Assembly: GCA_963803845.1 (NCBI GenBank)
Contig: CAWDNZ010000004.1
Location: forward strand, 124,001 to 188,000
DNA from: JABDIY01 sp963803845
Lineage (GTDB): Bacteria; Actinomycetota; Acidimicrobiia; Acidimicrobiales; SZUA-35
Length of the DNA: 64,000 nucleotides
Reading direction: 5' to 3'
A program made the position numbers and the translations under genes. The notes under the pieces are model-generated. The model searched no databases. It saw only the letters and a list, made by a program, of their open reading frames with translations, and was not told the DNA's origin. Of the stretch, positions 50,745 through 58,868 are shown in pieces. Position 1 is the first letter of the stretch. The number at the start of each line of letters is the position of its first letter.

Positions 50745-52211
50745 ATGAGTTTGCTGCTCTCCAACATCCACAAACGCTACGGGCCGGTGCACGCGAACAA
50801 CGGCATCACCCTGGAAGTCGAAGCCGGCACGCTTCATGGACTGCTTGGCGAAAATGGCGCCGGGAAATCGACGCTCATGAAGATCGTGTCCGGGTTCCTA
50901 GAAGCGGACTCGGGCACGATCACGCTCAACGATCAACCGCTGGCGCTGCGTTCCCCAAAGGATGCCATTCGGGCCGGCGTTGGGATGCTCCATCAGGACC
51001 CGCTGGTGTTCCTGCCCCTCTCCGTGGTTGACAATTTCCTCATGTCCAGCGACGGGTCGTTCGTGCTGAATCGGCGAGACGGCGCGGCTGCTCTGAAGGA
51101 GGTCAGCGAACGGTTCGGCTTCAACTTTCATCCCGATGCCCCGGCACGAACACTGACGGTTGGGGAACGACAACAGTTGGAGATCGTGAGGTTGCTGTGG
51201 TTGGGAGCCAAGGTCCTGATCCTGGATGAACCAACTACCGGAATCTCTGAGATTCAACGAGTCGAGCTTTTCAGGACGCTGAAACAGCTGGCGTCCGAGG
51301 GCATGATCGTGATCTTCGTGTCGCACAAGCTGGAAGAAGTTGCCGAGCTTTGCGAGAAAGTCACCGTGATGCGCCAGGGCGCAGTCATCGGTGAAGCCGA
51401 CTTGCCCACCCCCGCCGAGGACTTGGTGGCAATGATGTTCGGCCAAGTTGTAGTGAAGAGCGATCGTCCATCGCTGGCGCCCGGCGAACCCAATCTCGTG
51501 CTCGACCGGATAAGTGTCAAGGACCGATTGCTCACCTTGCAGGAGGTCTCAGCATCGGTTGCCAGCGGTGAAGTGATCGGGTTGGCCGGTCTCGAGGGCA
51601 GCGGACAACGTTTGTTCCTTGGCGCGTGCGTCGGCCTGAAATCGTTGGATTCGGGTTCACTCACACTGGACGGAACCGACTTGACGGGACTTGGCTACAA
51701 CGAGTTCCTCGATGCGGGCGTGCACTACCTACCGGCAGGACGACTGGAGGAAGGTTTGGTCGCCGGACTCACCATCAACGAACACCTTGTTCTTGCCGGA
51801 GCTGACAATTCGTTCTTCATCGACTGGGATCAGGCAACCGCCCACGCGCAGGAAAAGATCGATCACTACTCGATCAAGGGATTCCCGGATAGCCCGGTCG
51901 AGTCACTCTCGGGAGGGAACCAACAGCGGCTTCTGCTGTCGATGATGGAACCGGGGCTCCGGCTTCTGCTCATGGAACACCCGACCAGAGGTCTCGACAT
52001 CGAATCCGCTGACTGGGTGTGGACCCAGCTGCTGGCGCGACGAAACGACGGGACGTCAATTATTTTCGCCTCGGCCGACCTCGACGAGCTCCTGCGCTAC
52101 AGCGACCGAATCATGGTTTTCTTCAACGGCAAGGTCTTGCGCACGGTCGATGCAAGCTCGACAACCGGCGAACAGCTGGGCTATCTGATCGGCGGAAAAG
52201 AAGACCAATGA
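50745..52211 (+). CDS. Nucleoside-type ABC transporter ATPase (two domains)
   Basis: A 488-residue fused ATPase. The first domain has Walker A GENGAGKSTLM, Walker B LILDEPTTGIS and switch H in IFVSHKLEEVAEL. The second is degenerate, as in RbsA/YufO: GLAGLEGSGQRLFLGAC replaces Walker A, while LSGGNQQRLLLSMM is retained. Its TGA overlaps the permease ATG. It energises the two downstream permeases. Confidence 0.92.
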   Translation: MSLLLSNIHKRYGPVHANNGITLEVEAGTLHGLLGENGAGKSTLMKIVSGFLEADSGTITLNDQPLALRSPKDAIRAGVGMLHQDPLVFLPLSVVDNFLMSSDGSFVLNRRDGAAALKEVSERFGFNFHPDAPARTLTVGERQQLEIVRLLWLGAKVLILDEPTTGISEIQRVELFRTLKQLASEGMIVIFVSHKLEEVAELCEKVTVMRQGAVIGEADLPTPAEDLVAMMFGQVVVKSDRPSLAPGEPNLVLDRISVKDRLLTLQEVSASVASGEVIGLAGLEGSGQRLFLGACVGLKSLDSGSLTLDGTDLTGLGYNEFLDAGVHYLPAGRLEEGLVAGLTINEHLVLAGADNSFFIDWDQATAHAQEKIDHYSIKGFPDSPVESLSGGNQQRLLLSMMEPGLRLLLMEHPTRGLDIESADWVWTQLLARRNDGTSIIFASADLDELLRYSDRIMVFFNGKVLRTVDASSTTGEQLGYLIGGKEDQ

Positions 52212-53263
52212 CAACCCGGTCCACCCTGAAAGAGCAGGCGATCACACTCGTGCCCATCGGGCTCGCCATCCTCGTCTCACTTCTGCTTCTTGCCGCCGCT
52301 GGTACGCCGCCACTGGAGGCCGTGCAGCTGATCTGGGAAGGAGCGTTCGGCAATCGGAGCAAGATCGGTGACACCCTCATGGCGTGGGTGCCTCTGGTCC
52401 TGGCGTCGGCTGGTCTCATCATCACCTTTTCAGCCGGCTTGTGGAACATCGGGATCGATGGTCAGATCATTGCTGGCGGCATCGCCGCTGCTTGGGTCGC
52501 CCGAGGAATGGGCGGGCCAACGATCCTCATCGTGGCCGTGGCCTTGCTCGCCGGGATGCTCGGTGGTAGTTTCTGGGCGCTTCTGGCGGGCGTGCTCAAA
52601 ACCAAGGGCAAAGTCAATGAAATCTTTGGTGGTCTTGGGCTGTTTTTCGTCGCTTCCTCCCTGGCGATCTATCTCATCATCGGCCCCTGGAAACGCGAGG
52701 GCGTTGCCTCCACCAGTGGCACAGATCTCTTCCCCAAAGATGCGTGGTTGCCGACGCTCAACAACAATCGGCTCTCGCCAATTGCGGTTGGCCTGGCCAT
52801 TGTCGGGGTGGCGTTGGTGTACGTACTCATGCGGGGCACCCGATTTGGTCTCCGGCTCAAAGCGGTGGGGCGGAACCCACAAAGCGCCTTTCTCCTGGGC
52901 GTTCCAACCACCCGATACATGCTGGGCGCGTTTGCCTTGTGTGGCGCTCTTGCCGGCGCCGCCGGCGCGGTGCAGGCCATCGGATTCCATCACAAGCTCA
53001 TTCCGTCCATCTCTGGCGGCTACGGGTTCTTAGCTATCCTCGTGGTCCTCCTCTCCGCAAACCGGGCGGCCTGGATTGCCCCGGTTGCTCTGTTCTTCAT
53101 CACCTTGTCGGTCGGCTCCACACTTCTGACATTGCGACTCAATGTTGACTCCTCCATCGGTGGAGTAGTACAGGGAATCTTGGTGCTGTTCGTCCTTCTC
53201 GGTGGCGGCTGGCAGTCGTGGCGAATCCGTCGCCGGGATCCCGGGGCGGTGGAAGCAGCATGA
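52208..53263 (+). CDS. Nucleoside-type ABC permease 1 (YufP-like)
   Basis: A 351-residue permease from ATG 52208 (ATGA overlap). GLWNIGIDGQIIAGGIAAAW and VNEIFGGLGLFFVASSLAIY are family landmarks, and RFGLRLKAVGRNPQSAFLLG is the cytoplasmic coupling loop. It has about nine to ten helices. With the next gene it forms the heterodimeric channel of a BMP-type importer. Confidence 0.9.
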   Translation: MTTRSTLKEQAITLVPIGLAILVSLLLLAAAGTPPLEAVQLIWEGAFGNRSKIGDTLMAWVPLVLASAGLIITFSAGLWNIGIDGQIIAGGIAAAWVARGMGGPTILIVAVALLAGMLGGSFWALLAGVLKTKGKVNEIFGGLGLFFVASSLAIYLIIGPWKREGVASTSGTDLFPKDAWLPTLNNNRLSPIAVGLAIVGVALVYVLMRGTRFGLRLKAVGRNPQSAFLLGVPTTRYMLGAFALCGALAGAAGAVQAIGFHHKLIPSISGGYGFLAILVVLLSANRAAWIAPVALFFITLSVGSTLLTLRLNVDSSIGGVVQGILVLFVLLGGGWQSWRIRRRDPGAVEAA

Positions 53264-54246
53264 TTTTCGGGGCCGAAGTACTGGATGCTCTGAGAGAGGT
53301 GTTCACCGTTGCGGCCTTGGCGTCGGTTGTCGCCGCCGCCACTCCGCTGGTCTTTGCCACGATCGGTGAAACCATCACGGAGAAGGCAGGGGTGATCAAT
53401 CTTTCGCTCGAAGGCTCGATCATGTTGTCCGCCATGACCGGGTTCGCCGCAGCGTCCACCACCGACAGCGTCATCATCGGATTTCTTGCTGCCGCGGCCG
53501 TCAGTGTCGCAATTTCAATGCTCATCGCCTTCTCCAGCATCGAATTGCGGCTTGATCAAATTGCTGTCGGCTTCGTTCTCACGTTGCTGGCAATCGATCT
53601 TTCGGACTTCCTTGGCAACTCCTACGTCGGCATCGCAGGGCCGCAAGTACCTCCATGGGAGATTCCCGGCCTCAAGAGCATCCCGTTCTTTGGCGACGTC
53701 TTCTTTTCCCACAACGTTTCGGTCTACGCGTCGTACCTGGTGGTCATTGTTGCCACCTGGTACATCTTCCGGACCCGAAAAGGCCTAGAACTGCAAGGCA
53801 TTGGCGAGCGTCCCGAAGGCGCATTTTCCCGGGGCGTGGCCGTGAACAAGATGCGGTATGTGTACGTCGCCCTCGGTGGGGCCCTGATCGGCGTCGGCGG
53901 AGCCGCCTTCTCCCTCGATCAAATCGCCGGTTGGCGTGACAATCTGACCCGCAACTTCGGTTGGATTGCGCTGGCCATCGTCATCTTTGGCGGTTGGCAC
54001 CCGGTGAGGGTTGCGATGGGTGCCTACTTGTTCGGATTCCTCCAAGTGGTGGCCCTCAAGCTCCAGCCGGTGTTCCCCGATTTCAGCCAAGTGCTGCCCT
54101 CGGTGCCATTCCCCCTCATGATCTTCACCCTGGTGGTCGTCTACTCGGCATGGTTCCGGAGATTCGGAGACCGGCATCCCAGCCTACGCAACATCCTGGC
54201 CGCGGATCCCCCTTCAGGTATCGGCGTTGCATTCCATCGAGAGTGA
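53260..54246 (+). CDS. Nucleoside-type ABC permease 2 (YufQ-like)
   Basis: A 328-residue permease from ATG 53260 (overlap with the previous stop). PLVFATIGETITEKAGVINL, SLEGSIMLSAMTGFAAA and LDQIAVGFVLTLLAIDLSDF are typical, and GLELQGIGERPEGAFSRGVA is the coupling loop. It is the last gene of the transporter operon and ends 13 bases from the convergent deaminase gene. Confidence 0.9.
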   Translation: MIFGAEVLDALREVFTVAALASVVAAATPLVFATIGETITEKAGVINLSLEGSIMLSAMTGFAAASTTDSVIIGFLAAAAVSVAISMLIAFSSIELRLDQIAVGFVLTLLAIDLSDFLGNSYVGIAGPQVPPWEIPGLKSIPFFGDVFFSHNVSVYASYLVVIVATWYIFRTRKGLELQGIGERPEGAFSRGVAVNKMRYVYVALGGALIGVGGAAFSLDQIAGWRDNLTRNFGWIALAIVIFGGWHPVRVAMGAYLFGFLQVVALKLQPVFPDFSQVLPSVPFPLMIFTLVVVYSAWFRRFGDRHPSLRNILAADPPSGIGVAFHRE

Positions 54247-54258
54247 TACCACACCGCC

Positions 54259-55266
54259 TCAGTAGTTGGCGACGAAACGATCCAACTCCTCGGTGAGTTC
54301 TGCCCGGCGTGGCGCTGGAGCGAAACTGGCGTCAATTGAGTTGCGGGCAATCTGGACCAAGTCTTGTTGATTGAGACCGAGGGCCTCCGCAGACGCCAGG
54401 TAGTTCTCCCCGATGTAACCACCGAAATAGGCGGGATCGTCAGAATTGATCGTCACCCGAATGCCGGCGTCGAGCAACCGTTTCAGGTTGTGATCACGCA
54501 GCTCACCAAAGACCTTCAATTTGACGTTGGAAAGCGGACACATGGTGAGCGCCACTCCATCGGTAGCCAATGAGGTGACAAGTTCTGGATCATCCTCGCA
54601 GCGAACCCCGTGATCGATACGTTCGGCTTCGAGCACGTCCAACGCACCGGTGATGTAGTCGGGTCCAGCTTCCTCACCTGCGTGCGCGGTAACCCGAAAG
54701 CCCAAGGCTCGGGCGCGGGAGAATACCTCATTGAACTTCTCAGGAGGATTGCCAATTTCGGACGAGTCGAGGCCGACTCCGATGATGGCGTCTTGGAAGG
54801 GTAGAGCACCTTCCAGCGTTGCCATTGCGTCGGCTGCATCGAGGTGACGCAAGAAGCACATGATCAATTCGGTTGTGAGGCCGAAACGATCGAGAGCGTC
54901 GGCCCGAGCACGGGCGAACCCGCCCATGAAGACGCTGAACGGGATGCCACGTTCTGTGTGGGTTTGCGGATCGAAGAACATCTCGGCATGCCGCACTCCA
55001 TCGTGGTGGGCTCGCTCGAGGTAGGCGGTCAGCAACTCTGCGAAGTCCCGTTCGGTCTGGAGAACCTGCGCTCCCTGGTAGTAGATGTCCAGGAACGACT
55101 GCAGATTGTCGAACTCATACGCCGCCCGAACTTCATCGATCGATTCGAACGGCAGCGAGACGCCGTTGCGCTCTGCGAGCACCAGCATCATCTCTGGTTC
55201 GAGGGTCCCCTCGATGTGAAGGTGAAGTTCAGCCTTTGGCAGCTGCCTGACAAACGATGCGTCCAT
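54259..55266 (-). CDS. Adenine deaminase (Add family, adenine type)
   Basis: A 335-residue zinc amidohydrolase. PKAELHLHIEGTLEPEMM gives zinc ligands His15 and His17 with the EGTLEPE variant characteristic of adenine rather than adenosine deaminases. RVTAHAGEEAGPDYI carries the third histidine and the proton-shuttle Glu, CPLSNVKLKVF and VTINSDDPAYFGGYIGEN the Asp pair. It converts adenine to hypoxanthine plus ammonia in the cytoplasm. Convergence with a nucleoside-type importer suggests purine salvage or nitrogen supply. Confidence 0.88.
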   Translation of the reverse strand: MDASFVRQLPKAELHLHIEGTLEPEMMLVLAERNGVSLPFESIDEVRAAYEFDNLQSFLDIYYQGAQVLQTERDFAELLTAYLERAHHDGVRHAEMFFDPQTHTERGIPFSVFMGGFARARADALDRFGLTTELIMCFLRHLDAADAMATLEGALPFQDAIIGVGLDSSEIGNPPEKFNEVFSRARALGFRVTAHAGEEAGPDYITGALDVLEAERIDHGVRCEDDPELVTSLATDGVALTMCPLSNVKLKVFGELRDHNLKRLLDAGIRVTINSDDPAYFGGYIGENYLASAEALGLNQQDLVQIARNSIDASFAPAPRRAELTEELDRFVANY

Positions 55267-55343
55267 GGTGGAGACATTAAACCACGAGCGCTAAGCGGGT
55301 AGTCGTCCACGGTGGTTCCGTCGAAGCCCGAACGCCCGGAATC

Positions 55344-55916
55344 CTAGGAGGCGAGCAGAACTTCGATCTGTTCAGACATTCCCGTAACGCCCATCGCACC
55401 CTGGAAGCCGACAGAGGTGCCGTCATCGTTCAGGAATACGAACGAGGGCTGATTTGTGACTCCATACGCGCGCCACAGATCTCCGCCGGAGTCCACCGCA
55501 TGGGGAAATTCGCCGACGCCGAGGTCCTCGACAAACGCCACGATCGCGGGCATCTCGTCTCGGCCAGCGACACCAACGATGGTCACTTCTTCACCGAATT
55601 CTCTCTGCACCTCTGCGACCGCAGGGGCTTCTGCTCGGCAAATGCTTCACCAGGGCGCCCAGAACCAAAGCATGACGTCTTTGCCAGCCAGACTGTTCCA
55701 GTCAAGTTGACCGCCGTCGGCGAGCCCCACGAGGATCGGTGCGGCAGAACCTTCGACTGCTGAAGATTCCTGAACGGGGACTTCAGCTCCCGAAGTGGCT
55801 GAACCAGTTTCGATTCCTGACGAGGACCCCGAGGCGCCACATGAAGCTGCGATCAAAGCAACGGTTGCGAGACCCGCGAGGAGCTTGCTGAGCTGTCGTG
55901 GATCCATTCCCCTCAT
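55344..55916 (-). CDS. Thioredoxin-fold lipoprotein, predicted selenoprotein UxxC
   Basis: Two minus-strand segments share one frame and are separated only by TGA at 55647-55649. The first (ATG 55916) has a signal peptide with lipobox LIAASCG, a Ser/Gly linker, and ends DVMLWFWAPW. The second begins SICRAEAPAVAEVQREFG and continues through the thioredoxin fold (TIVGVAGRDEMPAIVAFVED, then NQPSFVFLNDDG with the cis-Pro). TlpA/ResA-like proteins read WAPWCxxC here, so the TGA (codon 90) takes the place of the first, attacking cysteine; Cys93 is present. Read through, it is a 190-residue membrane-anchored oxidoreductase. A hairpin with loop GGTC follows the TGA. A small HTH gene lies 35 bases upstream. 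Confidence 0.82.
55610..55626 (-). promoter_or_regulatory. SECIS-like hairpin after TGA 55647
   Basis: In the mRNA, CTGC pairs with GCAG around the loop GGTC, and CC/GG extends the stem past a single bulged A. The loop starts 26 bases after the TGA. Its GGTC sequence equals the apical loop start of the Escherichia coli fdhF SECIS element, which SelB recognises. This is the best of the three SECIS candidates in sequence of the loop. Confidence 0.6.
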
Positions 55917-55929
55917 CCTACCGGCGCCT

Positions 55930-55946
55930 TACTACCGATCGTAGTA
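55930..55946. promoter_or_regulatory. Palindrome between the HTH gene and the thioredoxin-fold gene
   Basis: TACTAC (55930-55935) and GTAGTA (55941-55946) are perfect inverted repeats with the centre CGATC. It fills half of the 35-base gap between the two genes and could be an operator for the HTH protein just upstream. Confidence 0.5.
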
Positions 55947-55951
55947 GGGGT

Positions 55952-56344
55952 TCAGTCGTCGTCTGGTAGTTCAAGTTCAACCCCGACGATCACAGCAGCC
56001 CTCTGCTTCAAGAGCGCGGAGATGCGTTGACGGGTGACGCCGAACAACCCGGCGATCGCCTCGATGGTCAGCCCCTCTTCTCGAAGGGCCAGCGCTAGTG
56101 ATGCACGTAGTTCTGCACCGACGGTCTCCAGCGCCGCCATGTTCGACGTGATGAGTTCCACTACCCGCGGCGACTCCTCGGCTTCCACGAGCTCAACGAG
56201 TGGTTGGCCGCCAGCAAGCTGTTCGTTGAGCCGACGCACTCGCCGTTGGATCTCCAGGCTTCGCTCCACGTTCTCCGCCGCGGCGTTCTCGATCGAGGTG
56301 AGCGCAACCGAGAGTCGGGCGAGTGCTGTCGGGTCCGGATCCAT
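55952..56344 (-). CDS. Small helix-turn-helix protein
   Basis: A 130-residue protein from ATG 56344; a longer frame to 56461 lacks support. It is helical throughout: an N-terminal coiled-coil-like part (LARLSVALTSIENAAAENVE, RRVRRLNEQLAGGQPLVELV) and a C-terminal HTH (GLTIEAIAGLFGVTRQRISA) of the sigma-70 region 4 or Xre kind. No enzyme domain is seen. It probably regulates itself and the adjacent selenoprotein candidate through the palindrome between them (inference). The gap to 56461 upstream shows no gene. Confidence 0.75.
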   Translation of the reverse strand: MDPDPTALARLSVALTSIENAAAENVERSLEIQRRVRRLNEQLAGGQPLVELVEAEESPRVVELITSNMAALETVGAELRASLALALREEGLTIEAIAGLFGVTRQRISALLKQRAAVIVGVELELPDDD

Positions 56345-56461
56345 AACTTCAGTCAAGCGGCTTTCCAACCATATGTCGTGCCTATTGCTGCGATACCTAT
56401 TGACACCCGTTGGCAAAGGACTTTGGACCCACGTCGCAGCGCGAAAATGGACCAGCGCCAC

Positions 56462-56827
56462 TCAGGAGGACGTTGCGGTTCCGATCTGATGAAGTTCGAC
56501 TGAGTTGCCGTCCGGGTCGTCGATAGAGGTCTGACGATCCGGTCCGACGACCCTTGCATCCTCGAGGTCGAAGCCTTTGGATCGCAGCTCGCGGACGACG
56601 GCGTCCACATCGTCCACCAAGATCGCGAAGTGTTGACCCAGGTTCGGTGGTACGGCGGCTTCGATCAGGTGGACTTGCGTTGCTCCCAAATTGATCCACG
56701 CACCCCCGAAGGCGAAGTCGGGTCGATCCTCTCGAACCCGCCCTCCGAGGACATGGGTATAGAACTCGATGCTCCGCGATGGATTCGACACGTTTATCGA
56801 GACGTGGTGCACAGCCAGTGGTTCCAC
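56462..56827 (-). CDS. VOC family (glyoxalase-like) protein
   Basis: A 121-residue single VOC module. AVHHVSINVSNPSRSIEFYT, VLGGRVREDRPDF, HFAILVDDVDAVVRELRSKG and SIDDPDGNSVELHQ are the paired beta-alpha-beta-beta-beta elements, with His and Glu metal ligands at the usual places. The activity may be that of a lyase, dioxygenase or resistance protein; it cannot be narrowed. It is 60 bases from the end of the catechol operon on the same strand and may be its last cistron or independent. Confidence 0.85.
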   Translation of the reverse strand: MEPLAVHHVSINVSNPSRSIEFYTHVLGGRVREDRPDFAFGGAWINLGATQVHLIEAAVPPNLGQHFAILVDDVDAVVRELRSKGFDLEDARVVGPDRQTSIDDPDGNSVELHQIGTATSS

Positions 56828-56886
56828 GCTCGGACGCTACTCCCTGTGTCCGGATACGTCTAGGTCGTCAAACACGGCAGGGCATG

Positions 56887-57912
56887 TCAGCTCGCCGTCG
56901 CCAGGGTGGATGCGATCTGGATGATCTGATCTTCCTGGCCACCCACCAGTCCTCGGCGACCACATTCCATCAGGATCTCGGCACCGGACACTTCATAGCG
57001 TTCGGCGGCTCGATACGCGTGTTTGAGGAAGCTCGAGTACACCCCGGCATAGCCCATCGTGAGCGCCAACCGGTCCAGTACGCATTCCCCGTCCATCACC
57101 GGCCGCACGACGTCCTCAGCGGCATCGATCATCTTCAGCACGTCCAATCCGGTGCGTATCCCCAGACGTTCCGAGACGGCAGCGAACGCTTCGCAGCTCG
57201 TATTCCCGGAGCCGGCGCCGAAGCGACGCGTTGAACCATCGATCTGAACAGCCCCGGCGCGAATGGCGAGAATGGTGTTGGCCAGCGAGAGCGACAGGTT
57301 CTCATGGCCGTGGAATCCCACCTGTGCGTCAGCGCCGAGTTCCGCAACGACCGCAGACACTCGCTCGGTCACATCATCCATAATCATCGCGCCCGCCGAA
57401 TCGACGACGTACACACATTGGCAGCCGGCGTCGGCCATGATGCGCGCCTGAGCCGCAAGAGTGTCTGGGCCAACGGTGTGCGCCATCATCAGGAAGCCCA
57501 CCGTTTCCAAGCCGAGTTCTCGGGCCATCGTGAAGTGCTGTTCGGATATGTCGGCTTCGGTGCAGTGGGTGGCGATGCGGATGATCGAAACGCCGAGGTC
57601 ATGCGCAGCAGAGATGTCGTCCTTGACCCCGAGTCCAGGGAGCATCAGGGCCGCGATCTTGGCGTCTTTCGCCTCGTCGACGGCGGCCTTCATAAGTACC
57701 CGCTCGTCGACGGCCGAGAAGCCGTAGTTGAACGACGACCCGCCCAGGCCATCGCCGTGCGTGACCTCGATGACCGGCATCCCGGCGTCATCGAGGGCGG
57801 CGACGATCGATCGCACGTCGGTCTCGGTGAATTGGTGGCGTTTGGCGTGCGATCCATCACGCAAGCTGGTGTCGGTTACGCGAACGTCGAGTGCGTCGGA
57901 GTAGGGCATCAC
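56887..57912 (-). CDS. dmpG: 4-hydroxy-2-oxovalerate aldolase
   Basis: A 341-residue DRE-TIM metallolyase. VTDTSLRDGSHAKRHQF supplies the catalytic Arg and metal Asp, GFHGHENLSLSLANT the metal histidines, and RRFGAGSGNTSCE the C-terminal communication domain start. It splits 4-hydroxy-2-oxovalerate into pyruvate and acetaldehyde and passes the aldehyde by a tunnel to the dehydrogenase encoded just upstream. The ATGA overlap with that gene supports a fixed complex. It is the last catabolic enzyme of the operon. Confidence 0.93.
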   Translation of the reverse strand: MMPYSDALDVRVTDTSLRDGSHAKRHQFTETDVRSIVAALDDAGMPVIEVTHGDGLGGSSFNYGFSAVDERVLMKAAVDEAKDAKIAALMLPGLGVKDDISAAHDLGVSIIRIATHCTEADISEQHFTMARELGLETVGFLMMAHTVGPDTLAAQARIMADAGCQCVYVVDSAGAMIMDDVTERVSAVVAELGADAQVGFHGHENLSLSLANTILAIRAGAVQIDGSTRRFGAGSGNTSCEAFAAVSERLGIRTGLDVLKMIDAAEDVVRPVMDGECVLDRLALTMGYAGVYSSFLKHAYRAAERYEVSGAEILMECGRRGLVGGQEDQIIQIASTLATAS

Positions 57913-58805
57913 ACGGTCTCTTTCATCTTGAGCGATTGGGCGATCTCGTTGCCGACCTTGGTGGCGGCGGCGGTCATGATGTCGAGGTTGCCTGCGTACG
58001 GCGGCAGGAAGTCACCTGCCCCTTCCACTTCGACGAACACCGCCACCCGACCCTTGCCGGTGTCGGCGAACGGCACATCGAACTGGGGCTCGGCGACGAG
58101 GCGGTAGCCGGGCACGTACGCGGCGACCTCGGCGGCGACCGCGTGGATCGAGGCGGCGATCGCGTCGACGTCGGCATCGAGAGGAATCGAGCAGTAGATC
58201 GTGTCACGCATCAACAGGGGCGGCTCGGCTGGGTTCAGGATGATGATCGCCTTGCCTCGAGTGGCACCCCCGATGACTTCCACGGCCTTGGAGGTGGTGC
58301 GGGTGAACTCGTCGATGTTCTGTCGTGTCCCCGGGCCTGCCGATGCCGACGAAACGGTTGCAACGATCTCGGCATATTCGACCGGAACGATGCGAGAGAC
58401 CGCATGGACCATCGGGATCGTGGCCTGGCCTCCGCAGGTGACCATGTTGACGTTCATCTCGCCGATGTGCTCCATCAGATTGGCCGGCGGCACGACGAAT
58501 GGACCCCGGGCTGCCGGGGTGAGGTCTACGGCGTGGATGCCGGCCTCGCGATAGCGCGGTGCGTTGCGCACGTGGACATAGGCCGACGTGGCCTCGAACA
58601 CGATGTCTGGGAGTTCGGGCTGAGCGAGCAGCCAGTCGACCCCCTCGGGGGAAGCAACGAGTCCGGCGTCCTCGGCGCGTTTCAAACCCTCGGAGGTCGG
58701 GTCAACACCAATCATCCAGCGGGGTTCGATGTGGGGTGAACGCAACAGCTTGTACATGAGGTCGGTCCCGATGTTCCCGGGTCCGACAATGGCGGCGGTG
58801 GCCAT
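57909..58805 (-). CDS. dmpF: Acetaldehyde dehydrogenase (acylating)
   Basis: A 298-residue NAD-dependent enzyme. TAAIVGPGNIGTDLMYKLLR is the Rossmann motif, NMVTCGGQATIPMVHAVSR carries the catalytic cysteine, and TVSSASAGPGTRQNIDEFTR and GGATRGKAIIILNPAEPP are family-typical. It converts acetaldehyde and CoA to acetyl-CoA. The gene lies 63 bases after the decarboxylase gene and overlaps the aldolase gene. Confidence 0.93.
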   Translation of the reverse strand: MATAAIVGPGNIGTDLMYKLLRSPHIEPRWMIGVDPTSEGLKRAEDAGLVASPEGVDWLLAQPELPDIVFEATSAYVHVRNAPRYREAGIHAVDLTPAARGPFVVPPANLMEHIGEMNVNMVTCGGQATIPMVHAVSRIVPVEYAEIVATVSSASAGPGTRQNIDEFTRTTSKAVEVIGGATRGKAIIILNPAEPPLLMRDTIYCSIPLDADVDAIAASIHAVAAEVAAYVPGYRLVAEPQFDVPFADTGKGRVAVFVEVEGAGDFLPPYAGNLDIMTAAATKVGNEIAQSLKMKETV

Positions 58806-58868
58806 GAGGTGCCTTTCGATTGGTGGTGGCGACGGAGCGCCGTTGGTGTGAGGTTAAGAGTGCGTTGG

